Source: Caldifarciminota bacterium UBA6260
GTDB taxonomy: Bacteria; Hydrothermota; 32-111
Direction: 5' to 3'
Length of the DNA: 30,791 nucleotides
Assembly (NCBI GenBank): GCA_002441125.1
Contig: DJVI01000012.1
Span: forward strand, 13,004-43,794
The notes under the pieces are model-generated. The model was not told the origin of the DNA. It did not search any database and worked only from the letters and a program-made list of their open reading frames with translations. This document shows positions 1 through 7,991 of the stretch, one piece after another. How positions within the stretch are numbered: the first letter of the stretch is position 1; each line of letters starts with the position of its first letter. Made by a program: the position numbers and the translations under genes.

Positions 1-23
1 TCTCTCTCTCTCTCTCTCTCTCT
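1..23 (+). repeat. (TC)n dinucleotide microsatellite inside a reading frame
   Basis: The first 23 bases are an uninterrupted alternating T/C run, and it may extend beyond the window. The frame of the downstream secreted-protein gene is open through the whole run, reading Ser-Leu repeats, and continues without a stop into a hydrophobic signal-peptide core. Eleven or more dinucleotide units in coding DNA are prone to slipped-strand mispairing. Each gain or loss of one unit would shift the frame. Confidence 0.9.
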
Positions 24-2726
24 AATACAATCGTATTACTCTCCATTTTATTTATGATCGCTTCATTTCCTATTTCCATTTTTGCTCAGGAAAAGTATCT
101 CATGAGTGATGATTTTCAAGGTGAAATTGGAATAAGCCCTTACTGGATTATATTTCAAAATGGGAACGGGGAATTATTCAAAAAACCTTATAATGATGAA
201 TATGGAAACATTGATTTCACGGATACAGTTTTAAATTTTAAAGTTGGTTTAACAGAATTTCCTGAAACTTCTTTTATAGGTCTTGAAAAAGAAATTCCGA
301 CTTATATTAAGGAATATCTAAGAGAGGGAAACGGTTATTTAGGTTATGAAATCCAGGATGATTATGGTGTTGTTTATGATGATGATTTCAAAAGTTCTTT
401 AAATTTTGCTTTATGTTTTGAAAATAATGATTCACTTACTATAGAATTTACAAATATAGATAAATTTTTATTTGTCAATTTAATTTTTAAATTATATCAA
501 AATCAAACTTTAGTTTATGACACGACTGTTTCAATATATGTTTTAGAGCCTTTAGTGGATTTCCCTAAATTTCAGATAGAGATTGTGAAAGATGGGAATA
601 AATATATTATTAATGACTTGGTATCTATAGAAAATACATCTGTACCCCAGAAAATCAGATTTTATGCAAGAGCGTATAGTACTTCACAGGCGACAAGTAA
701 TAATTTGACTTTTAGTGTTTCGATAGATGATATTTATTTTTACCCCGATCTAAACAATTTTTTACTTGTCAATTTCACTCCTGAAAGAAAAGTTTTAAAT
801 TCATATTTAGAAAAAATAGAAGTAAAAAATTTTTATGATTTATCTCCTGTAATAAATGCAAAAACAAATATTTACCAAAAAAATCAACTATTGTATTCAG
901 ATTTTACCGATGTAGATGGCAGCAGTTTTTATGATATTTATTTGAAAAATACATCTTCTCTTAGTTTAACAGTTGAAAAAGAAGGTTTTGTTCCCTATAC
1001 AGGAGAGATAACCCCCTATATATGGAGTGAGAGTGGATATGGATTGGGGTTGAACAATCAAAGGAAGGTTGTAAGGGAGTTGAACAGTGACAGGATGCAT
1101 ATGGTGTATACGGATGGAGACAGTGTGATATATGGATATAGTGATAATTTTGGAGGTATCTGGAATCTTGAGAAGATAGGAAGGGGGATAAATCCTTCCC
1201 TTGTGAAGACGACAGAGGGTTTAATAGCGATGTGGAATAATGGGACGAACATAGAGTATGCTGTGAAGAGTTCACCGTGGGGTGGATTCAGTCAATATCC
1301 TGTGTTGTGGAGTTCAGAGCCGGTAATGTTTGGTAGTTGGGAGAGTGACAGGAAGATAGGTGGATATATAGGATACAGGTATGAAGGGTTAAATAGAGGA
1401 GATTTGATAGTAGGTGTATGGAGTGATGAGGATATAGGGAACATTGAATTTGATACAGTGTTTACATATACAGGCACAAAAGATGGAGTCGTTCCAATGT
1501 TTTCACCTGTGGTGGTGCCTTGTTATGAACTTCCTACTTTATCAGAGTCCTATATGGCTGCATGCATAGATACGGGATGGCATCTTGTTGGAAGTAGATG
1601 GGATATGTTAAATTCAACTTGGAGTTATTTTGATTTAATCAGTCCAGCATATCAGAAGGCACAGAATCCATCAGGAGATTATGATAACAGGGTTACGATA
1701 TTTATTTGGGAGGTTGATAATGGAGATGGGACAACAGAGATCTGGAATTCGGAGTATGGTAGAGTTAGTTCTGGAAGAGGGATAAACAGATATCCAATAA
1801 GCAGGAATGTGGTGCAGTCATCATATATAAGGGATTATGATAAGATAATAGGATACAGGGCGGGATATTCAGACACATTGACACCGGAGAGTTATGTTAT
1901 ATATGATGGAGATGATTCGATATATAGTATGGATGCTGTGTATAAGAAAGGGTTAATAGAGACGAAGTTTTATTATTGCTGGTTTGAGGGTAGTAATGGT
2001 GAATACAGATTTAAATCGAAGGTGAGGAGTTACAGTCAGGATGTATTGCCATATTCGAGTGGAGAGCCGACAGACACGATAGATGGAGTGATAATAAGTC
2101 CATTGAGGGAGTATGTTGAGGGTAATTTTAAGATAGAGAGGATGGTGTATGAAGTGGGGGGAATGAATGGAGAGATGAACTATCTGGTGAAGGTAAAGAT
2201 AGAAGATAAAAATCCACATATACCAGAAGTTGTTCAGATAGATGGAGAGGTGTATGGAGTAATTTATGGTGGACCTGGAGAGAAGGTATTGGAGATAGTT
2301 GTTCCGAAGGAGAAATATGCAGGTGACAAAAAAATAGAGATCAGTATTGATAGGAAGAAGGGGGATAAAAATAGGGTAGCAGAGATAGAGGTATATGAAT
2401 ATGAAGAGGAAGGTGGAGTTATATCGATGGTGAAAGGAGGGATAAAGGCAGGAGTGAAAGAGACAGTGGAAGAGAAGTATGAAGGTATGATAAACAATAT
2501 CAGGTATAATGAAGGTAATGGTCGAATAGAATATATGATGAAAGGAGATGGAGATGTAAGGATAAGAGTTATGGATATAACAGGGCGAGTGGTGGAGAAG
2601 AAGGAGATGGGATATCAGGTTAGAGGTGAATATGGAATGGATGTAAAGATAAAGAGAGGGATATATTTTGTGGTAATAGATGTTGGAGGCATAGAATATA
2701 CAAAGAAGATAGTGAGAGTGAGATAG
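3..2726 (+). CDS. Secreted Asp-box/beta-propeller-like protein with C-terminal sorting domain, 5' partial
   Basis: Large exported protein of unknown substrate. The first in-window ATG (position 54) is a poor start: no Shine-Dalgarno sequence precedes it, and it lies inside the hydrophobic core of a signal peptide. The same frame is open back to position 3 and reads Ser-Leu repeats, then NTIVLLSILFMIASFPISIF and AQ, so the true start lies upstream of the window. Counting from the ATG at 54, residues about 250-320 look like a carboxypeptidase-regulatory-like beta domain. Residues about 325-630 have repeated beta strands with an Asp-box-like SDNFGGIW near residue 365, as in sialidase-type propellers. 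The last 75 or so residues resemble a type-IX/Por sorting domain (RVMDITGRVV, then GIYFVVIDVGG and a basic end). From about position 1020 the codon style changes to G/A-rich (GAG, AGG, ATA, GGA). Export and sorting are well supported; the biochemical role is not known. Confidence 0.8.
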   Translation, partial: SLSLSLSNTIVLLSILFMIASFPISIFAQEKYLMSDDFQGEIGISPYWIIFQNGNGELFKKPYNDEYGNIDFTDTVLNFKVGLTEFPETSFIGLEKEIPTYIKEYLREGNGYLGYEIQDDYGVVYDDDFKSSLNFALCFENNDSLTIEFTNIDKFLFVNLIFKLYQNQTLVYDTTVSIYVLEPLVDFPKFQIEIVKDGNKYIINDLVSIENTSVPQKIRFYARAYSTSQATSNNLTFSVSIDDIYFYPDLNNFLLVNFTPERKVLNSYLEKIEVKNFYDLSPVINAKTNIYQKNQLLYSDFTDVDGSSFYDIYLKNTSSLSLTVEKEGFVPYTGEITPYIWSESGYGLGLNNQRKVVRELNSDRMHMVYTDGDSVIYGYSDNFGGIWNLEKIGRGINPSLVKTTEGLIAMWNNGTNIEYAVKSSPWGGFSQYPVLWSSEPVMFGSWESDRKIGGYIGYRYEGLNRGDLIVGVWSDEDIGNIEFDTVFTYTGTKDGVVPMFSPVVVPCYELPTLSESYMAACIDTGWHLVGSRWDMLNSTWSYFDLISPAYQKAQNPSGDYDNRVTIFIWEVDNGDGTTEIWNSEYGRVSSGRGINRYPISRNVVQSSYIRDYDKIIGYRAGYSDTLTPESYVIYDGDDSIYSMDAVYKKGLIETKFYYCWFEGSNGEYRFKSKVRSYSQDVLPYSSGEPTDTIDGVIISPLREYVEGNFKIERMVYEVGGMNGEMNYLVKVKIEDKNPHIPEVVQIDGEVYGVIYGGPGEKVLEIVVPKEKYAGDKKIEISIDRKKGDKNRVAEIEVYEYEEEGGVISMVKGGIKAGVKETVEEKYEGMINNIRYNEGNGRIEYMMKGDGDVRIRVMDITGRVVEKKEMGYQVRGEYGMDVKIKRGIYFVVIDVGGIEYTKKIVRVR

Positions 2727-2748
2727 GGGTATAATACCCCTATCTTTT
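2722..2748 (+). terminator. Hairpin terminator overlapping the stop codon
   Basis: GATAGGGGTA (2722-2731), loop TAA, and TACCCCTATC (2735-2744) form a perfect 10-bp stem, followed by TTTT. The stem includes the TAG stop at 2724-2726. Only 14 nt separate the T tract from the next start codon, so the hairpin probably attenuates transcription into the next gene or protects the upstream mRNA end. Confidence 0.8.
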
Positions 2749-2762
2749 AGAAGGTGGGAGAT

Positions 2763-5048
2763 ATGAAGTGGGTGATTGTTTTGGTGATAATGTTATCGAT
2801 AGTGATTTTTGTATATGCTGATTTTGAGATGTTGACAACGATTCCCCATGGAGCTTTAGTAAATCCAGGATGGTTTTCGATAGGTAAATTTGATTTTAAC
2901 AATAATGGTATAGAAGAATTAATATTACATACTGCTCATTTCAAAATAGGAGATATTTATCCCTATCATCCTTTTTTTGAATACAGGAGAGAAGGGGGAT
3001 ACCATTTTGAAGAGGTCTACAGGATTGTTTTTCCACATCCGGCAAGTTTAGAGGATACTACTTTTACAGCTCCAATTGGAATAGGGGATTTTGATAATGA
3101 TGGTTTATATGAGATGGTAGAAATAATGAGAGTAGTAAATAAAAACATTAATATTCATATACTTGAACAGAAGAGCAGGGAAGAGTTTCCGGATACAACG
3201 AAACAGGTTTTATGGTTGGCGGATACGACTTATTCATTTGGTCCATTGGATATAACGAACGAGTTGAAAGGGGATTCAATAGACAGACTGGTGTGGGTTG
3301 GTTTACCGGGTATAACCACAAGGACACGGAGTTATGGATGGGGGTATTTGGAGTATGTTGATGAAAACACTCTTGAGTTGACACACACATTTGCTGAGAC
3401 GGTGCAGTTAAAAGAACCTGTAATTGTAGGAAATTTAAATAATAATGGACTTGTTGATGTAATAATTGCAACCAACTTTTATGCTAGTAGTAAAATCTTG
3501 TGGTATGAAGCAACCGATAAGACAGGTGATTCATTTAATTTTAAAGATAGTATAAGATTTAGTGTCTGGAATTATAATGATCCGCTGTTAAGAAAAATGA
3601 TTATTACAAACGATATAAACGGGAATGGATATAATGAAATTTTATTGGCGAATTCCTGGTATATGGATGGACTTACATTGTATCAATATTACAGATATTA
3701 TCTTGTTGAATACAATCCAGAGAAGGATATACTTGAGATAAAGTGGACAACAGAGTGTAGTTCCCCGCCTAATCCGAATATAACGGTATGGGCTAATGCG
3801 GATTTATTGAGTTCAGGTGCTGGATGTGATTGTGGAGATATTGATGGAGATGGACTGGAGGATATCTTGATAAATGGAGGGAGGCATGTTGAGATATGGA
3901 AGAATTATGGTGGTGATATATATGGGAAGATATATGAATGGACGGATAGCACATATCAGACGCTGTGCAGTACAGTGAGGGCTTATGATTTTAATGGTAA
4001 TGGGATGAAAGAGGTTTTATTTTCGGGGCATGATTACTGGTGTCCACCGCCCTATCCGACAGAATATACACCGGAGGAGTATCAGAGGACTTATGTATTT
4101 GAATACAGGAGATTGCAGGTTGATGTAGACAATGTTGAATTGGCAAGAGATGTGGATACACTGATATTCGGGAGTAGTGTAAATGGAGACACATTGTATA
4201 AAGAGATAAAGTTTTGCAATGTTGGGTATGATACGATAAAGTTGGATTCAATAGTGTTTGAGAGTGAGTGTTATGGAGTGAAGGGGAGTTTTCCTGAACT
4301 TATATGGGTAGGGGAGAGAGTGGGGAAAGAGATATGGTTTAAGGGGGATAGTTCTGGGAGATATCTTGATAGTGCATGGATATATGGAGATAGTAACAGG
4401 TATAAATTGATGCTAAAAGGGGCATACAGATACAAAGTGGAGATAGATTCGATAGCGGCGAAGTATGTAAGTATATATGACAGGAATATAGTGAGTGTAT
4501 ATTTTAATGAGAAGACAACGATGCCGGAGATAACGGAGGATAATATAGATGAGGTGTTGAGGTTGAGTGGAGGACATAGCTGGAGAGATAAATTTGGAGA
4601 GATATATGGTGCGAAGTGGTTGAGATATAATGGGAAAGATAAACTGGTGGTGCAATTGAGCGCTGGGGGTAATAGACCAACAGTGAGTGTTGGAGATAGT
4701 GTATATGTTGATAATGGAGTGATAAAGGATGAATGGTTGAATGAGAGAGTGGTGACAACAGGAGTGATAAGAGGGGAGTTATATTTTAGTGGAATAGATG
4801 GAGAGGAGATAGATAGAGATGGGTTGAGTTTGAGATACAGGGGAGGAGTTTTGTGTTATAGTGTGAAAGAAGGGGAAAGATTTGAGATAGAGGTGTATGA
4901 TGTGATGGGTAGGGTGATAGCAAAACGGGATGAGAGTAAGGGAAGAGAAGGCATAATAGATATGAATGTATATGGAAATGGGGTATATTTTGTGAGGATG
5001 AGAAAAGGAGAAGAGATAATAAATAGAAAAATTATAAAAATGAGGTGA
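2763..5048 (+). CDS. Secreted FG-GAP/VCBS-repeat protein with C-terminal sorting domain
   Basis: Predicted exported surface or extracellular protein of 761 residues. I place the start at ATG 2763, because the alternative GTG at 2754 lies within the Shine-Dalgarno-like AAGGTGGGAG. The ATG start gives a clean signal peptide, MKWVIVLVIMLSIVIFVYA, then DFEM. About six FG-GAP/VCBS-type calcium-loop repeats follow: FDFNNNGIEEL (near residue 43), GDFDNDGLYEM (106), GNLNNNGLVDV (222), NDINGNGYNEI (283), GDIDGDGLEDI (357) and YDFNGNGMKEV (407). These suggest an integrin-alpha-like propeller. Residues about 450-680 look like Ig-like beta domains. The last 70 or so residues match a type-IX-like sorting domain (EVYDVMGRVIA, then GVYFVRM and a basic tail). 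G/A-rich codon use alternates with AT-rich segments (about 2870-3170 and 3420-3720). The ligand is unknown. Confidence 0.85.
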   Translation: MKWVIVLVIMLSIVIFVYADFEMLTTIPHGALVNPGWFSIGKFDFNNNGIEELILHTAHFKIGDIYPYHPFFEYRREGGYHFEEVYRIVFPHPASLEDTTFTAPIGIGDFDNDGLYEMVEIMRVVNKNINIHILEQKSREEFPDTTKQVLWLADTTYSFGPLDITNELKGDSIDRLVWVGLPGITTRTRSYGWGYLEYVDENTLELTHTFAETVQLKEPVIVGNLNNNGLVDVIIATNFYASSKILWYEATDKTGDSFNFKDSIRFSVWNYNDPLLRKMIITNDINGNGYNEILLANSWYMDGLTLYQYYRYYLVEYNPEKDILEIKWTTECSSPPNPNITVWANADLLSSGAGCDCGDIDGDGLEDILINGGRHVEIWKNYGGDIYGKIYEWTDSTYQTLCSTVRAYDFNGNGMKEVLFSGHDYWCPPPYPTEYTPEEYQRTYVFEYRRLQVDVDNVELARDVDTLIFGSSVNGDTLYKEIKFCNVGYDTIKLDSIVFESECYGVKGSFPELIWVGERVGKEIWFKGDSSGRYLDSAWIYGDSNRYKLMLKGAYRYKVEIDSIAAKYVSIYDRNIVSVYFNEKTTMPEITEDNIDEVLRLSGGHSWRDKFGEIYGAKWLRYNGKDKLVVQLSAGGNRPTVSVGDSVYVDNGVIKDEWLNERVVTTGVIRGELYFSGIDGEEIDRDGLSLRYRGGVLCYSVKEGERFEIEVYDVMGRVIAKRDESKGREGIIDMNVYGNGVYFVRMRKGEEIINRKIIKMR

Positions 5049-5079
5049 AAAAGTTTTAGTTAAATAAAAAGGAGAGAGT

Positions 5080-6972
5080 ATGAAAAAAATTTTATTGTTT
5101 GTTTTAATTTTAGTTTTTATCATAAATGTATTTGCTGTTCCTTCAGTGGAATTGAGAGAAAAGATATGGAAAGAATCAACGATACCTTTTGACCAAAAAA
5201 TTGACATAAAAGATAGTGATGCACAGAGTTCAGGTATGATTGGCATTCTTGAAGGTAAGGATTTAAGAGGTTTTGCTCCACCAATGTTAAAAAATATTGT
5301 TGTGTCTGAAGATGGTTATTATTGTGGAGTTTTTGCATCACATTTTAACGGTTTTGCTTTTGATAACATTTTTTATTCAAAAACTTCAAATTTTGGATCT
5401 ATTTGGAGTGCTCCAACAAGTTTGATCAATTCAGATTTTTCAAATTCTACAAGGATCTATGGTGAGATGGAACTTACAGGGAATCAAGATTTATATATTG
5501 TTTACAGTTGTGCAGATATTTATGGAAATTATGGTGTCTATTTTATGAAAGACACATCGATAATGTATACCAAACTTACCTATCCTATGTTTTTGAGTGA
5601 TACAACAAAATATGATTTTTCACCCTCAATAACATCAAATCATTTAGGTGATAGTTGTTTGATTTTGTCTCTTGATGTTCTCGAAAACAAATTTTTATTA
5701 AAACGCTCATTCGATTCTGGTGTTAACTGGGAACAGGATATATCTTATACAGGACTTGATTATGATACGATTTCTGAAATATCTGTATTCAATATCAGAT
5801 ATGGAAATGGCTTAACTTATATAACAACTCAAACTTCATGGAAAAATGAAATTAGATCTGATCTTGTTGGTAGTGGAAAAGGGACTTCGTTCTCATTTGC
5901 CTTTTCTCAGAGTGATGATTTTGGATTTAACTGGAATGGATTCAATGGAGTTTTCAATGGTGATATCTGGCCAGAGATTTCAAGTATAAATGGTGATACG
6001 ATTTTATATTTTCTCGATACAACAAACAACAGTTCAAATGACCCTGTAGTTGTAAAAGCGTTTTTAGATGAAAATGAGGGAAACTGGAAAAACCAGTTTG
6101 GAGACACACTTGCTTTTGGATTTGGAACATGGTGGTACTGGTGGGATGCACAGTATTATCCTGAAGAAAACAGAATATTTTATGCTCTTCCAGTTGCTGA
6201 TCTTTTTGTTGATTATTATCTTAACAATGATAATGATCTTTCAACTTTTATCCATCAGGGAAGATCTTTGATTTTTGGAATGAAAGATGATACATCAAAA
6301 AACTTTAAATATGTTTATGTTGATCTTCATGATAAAAATATCCTTGATTCAACAGGTCTTACACCAACAAATAGAGGTTACTGTTATAGTGCCAACTTAA
6401 CATATGATCCTTACACAGAAGAAATTTATGTGGTATACCTTGATTATCTGACTTCAAAAACGAGTGTTGAGATGTTAAGGTTTGCAAGTGATAAAAATAT
6501 TTACAGAGCAACAGTGATTCCAAATGCGAATCTTATCAGTGTTGAATGTTCAAAATATATAGTCGACAATGATGGAATAAATGGTTTTCTGCATATCTCA
6601 GGTGTGGCTGGATCACTCGATTCGGTTTACTGGAAAATTATAAATGTGTTTGATCCTTCCTTTGTGTGGGACTCGGTTGGATATTGGGGCAGTTTTTATG
6701 GAATAGGAAATAAAAACAAAGTTAATAACTGTTTATCAATAAAATTGTTATCAAATATTTTAAAAGAAGAAAATAGTTTGAAACTTCTTGTTGAAGAAGA
6801 AGGGATTTATGATATAAAAATTTTTGATAAAGCAGGCAGAGTTTTTTATAGTAAAAGTATCTTTTTGAAAAAGGGAGTTAATTTGGTTAAATGTGATATA
6901 AAAAATGGAGTTAATTTTATTTCTGTGAGAAAGGAAAATAGAACTTTTAATGTGAAATTTTTAAAGATATAA
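5080..6972 (+). CDS. Secreted Asp-box (sialidase-like propeller) protein with sorting domain
   Basis: Exported protein of 630 residues. A good Shine-Dalgarno (GGAGAG at 5071-5076) precedes ATG 5080. The signal peptide is MKKILLFVLILVFIINVFA, with probable cleavage before VPSVEL. Three Asp-box-like motifs mark a beta-propeller: TSNFGSIW near residue 102, SFDSGVNW near 210 and SDDFGFNW near 278. The C-terminal 70 residues (YDIKIFDKAGRVFYSK, then GVNFISVRKENR and FKLI-like end) look like a divergent type-IX sorting domain. Unlike the two preceding genes, its codon use is AT-rich throughout, like the rest of the window. I see no catalytic sialidase residues (no FRIP motif), so a glycosidase activity is not supported. 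It is the third gene of a run of secreted proteins. Confidence 0.8.
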   Translation: MKKILLFVLILVFIINVFAVPSVELREKIWKESTIPFDQKIDIKDSDAQSSGMIGILEGKDLRGFAPPMLKNIVVSEDGYYCGVFASHFNGFAFDNIFYSKTSNFGSIWSAPTSLINSDFSNSTRIYGEMELTGNQDLYIVYSCADIYGNYGVYFMKDTSIMYTKLTYPMFLSDTTKYDFSPSITSNHLGDSCLILSLDVLENKFLLKRSFDSGVNWEQDISYTGLDYDTISEISVFNIRYGNGLTYITTQTSWKNEIRSDLVGSGKGTSFSFAFSQSDDFGFNWNGFNGVFNGDIWPEISSINGDTILYFLDTTNNSSNDPVVVKAFLDENEGNWKNQFGDTLAFGFGTWWYWWDAQYYPEENRIFYALPVADLFVDYYLNNDNDLSTFIHQGRSLIFGMKDDTSKNFKYVYVDLHDKNILDSTGLTPTNRGYCYSANLTYDPYTEEIYVVYLDYLTSKTSVEMLRFASDKNIYRATVIPNANLISVECSKYIVDNDGINGFLHISGVAGSLDSVYWKIINVFDPSFVWDSVGYWGSFYGIGNKNKVNNCLSIKLLSNILKEENSLKLLVEEEGIYDIKIFDKAGRVFYSKSIFLKKGVNLVKCDIKNGVNFISVRKENRTFNVKFLKI

Positions 6973-6988
6973 TTTTTTACTTCACTAT

Positions 6989-7017
6989 TTGACTTTACCT
7001 TTTCATAATGATATAAT
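6989..7017 (+). promoter_or_regulatory. Near-consensus sigma-70 promoter with a very short leader
   Basis: TTGACT (6989-6994), a 17-nt spacer, then TATAAT (7012-7017). Transcription would begin around 7023-7025. The start codon is at 7033, which leaves a leader of about 9 nt that consists mainly of the Shine-Dalgarno AGGGAG (7025-7030). Confidence 0.8.
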
Positions 7018-7032
7018 TCAATAAAGGGAGTT

Positions 7033-7878
7033 ATGAATAAACTTTTATTCGATTTAATATTAATCTTACATTTAATGTTACTTATCCCACTTATCGATAG
7101 AATTGCTGATGTTAAGAAAAAAAGATGGCAGATAGTGTTAGGTTTTGTTTTTTCTTTTATTGCTCTTGCGACGATGAGGTTTTCATGGAAATTAGCAGAA
7201 GGTGTTGTTTACGATGGTAGATCTATCGTTCTTGGTTTTGCTGGTTTTTATGGTGGTTTTATCCCTCTTATTTTGACCATATTTTTTGCCACATTGTATA
7301 GAATTTATATTGGAGGGAATGGGATATTAGCAGGGATATTAACGATAATTCTATGTGGTTTTGCAGGTTATGTTTTCAGAAGATTTTTTTATAAGAAAGT
7401 TATCAGATGGGGATTTTGGAAAAACCTTTTTGTTTCAATTATTTTTTCATATGTATTATCTTTTGCGATGCTATTTTCGCAAATTTTTATTTTCCCTTTC
7501 TTTTCCGGATTTTCAAAAATCAAAATAATATTTTTCCCTTTGATGACTTTTTATCCACTGACCACAATGATAAGTTTTCTTATCACAAACTATGTTTTAA
7601 AATATAATTTCACAAAAAGAGAACTTGAAAAAAGAATTTCTCTTCAAAAAGAGATAATAGACAAAGCAAACATTATCTATGTAGAACTTGATAGAGGTGG
7701 GAACATCCTCGATATGAACGAGGAATCAGAAAATGTAACAGGTTATAAGAGAGAAGAGGTTTTAGGTAAAAACTGGTTTGAAACTTTTATCCCCGATGAG
7801 TATAAAAAAACGTTGATGAAGTTTTCAATGATTTCAAACAATTTAAAATTATCAGAGAAACCTATGAAAATCCCATAA
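7033..7878 (+). CDS. N-terminal part of a frameshifted membrane histidine kinase (5TM-LYT and partial PAS)
   Basis: This is the sensory half of a hybrid kinase whose frame breaks near 7804-7810. Shine-Dalgarno AGGGAG at 7025-7030 supports ATG 7033. Residues about 4-190 contain five or six membrane segments. The GRSIVLGFAGFYGGFIPLIL and LYRIYIGG stretch resembles the 5TMR-LYT domain found in LytS-type sensors. From about residue 200 a PAS domain begins (KEIIDKANIIYVELDRGGNI, then VTGYKREEVLGKNWFETFIP). After DEYKK the frame becomes nonsense and stops at TAA 7876-7878. The missing part of this PAS domain (YENPIKSKDGSLKYILWRNS, then GTISFGIDITEKK) is encoded in the -1 frame of the same DNA and joins the next coding region. 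It is one gene of about 1087 codons once the shift is allowed for. Confidence 0.75.
   Translation: MNKLLFDLILILHLMLLIPLIDRIADVKKKRWQIVLGFVFSFIALATMRFSWKLAEGVVYDGRSIVLGFAGFYGGFIPLILTIFFATLYRIYIGGNGILAGILTIILCGFAGYVFRRFFYKKVIRWGFWKNLFVSIIFSYVLSFAMLFSQIFIFPFFSGFSKIKIIFFPLMTFYPLTTMISFLITNYVLKYNFTKRELEKRISLQKEIIDKANIIYVELDRGGNILDMNEESENVTGYKREEVLGKNWFETFIPDEYKKTLMKFSMISNNLKLSEKPMKIP
7804..7810 (+). other. A7 tract: frameshift point between the two kinase halves
   Basis: TAT-AAA-AAA-ACG contains seven A's. Adding one A gives YKKNVDEVFNDFKQFKIIR, which continues in frame through the rest of the PAS domain into the downstream kinase. The -1 frame has a TAA at 7803-7805 and is open from 7806, so the switch must occur at or after this tract. 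Homopolymer sequencing error, a true mutation, and transcriptional slippage are all possible. Confidence 0.8.
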
Positions 7879-7991
7879 AGAGTAAAGATGGTAGTTTAAA
7901 ATATATACTCTGGAGAAACAGTATTAAGAGAGATGGGGATAAAATTTTAGGAACAATTTCTTTTGGTATAGATATAACCGAAAAAAAGAAT

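Noticed and set aside
2754..2762. GTG 2754 as start of the second secreted protein
   Set aside because: It lies inside the Shine-Dalgarno-like AAGGTGGGAG that serves ATG 2763, which gives a cleaner signal peptide.
961..5246. Many antisense open frames of 60-155 codons under the secreted-protein genes
   Set aside because: They appear only where the sense strand is G/A-rich and avoids codons that give antisense stops. Their translations are Ser/His/Leu/Tyr-rich without domains, and the sense frames have signal peptides and recognised domains.
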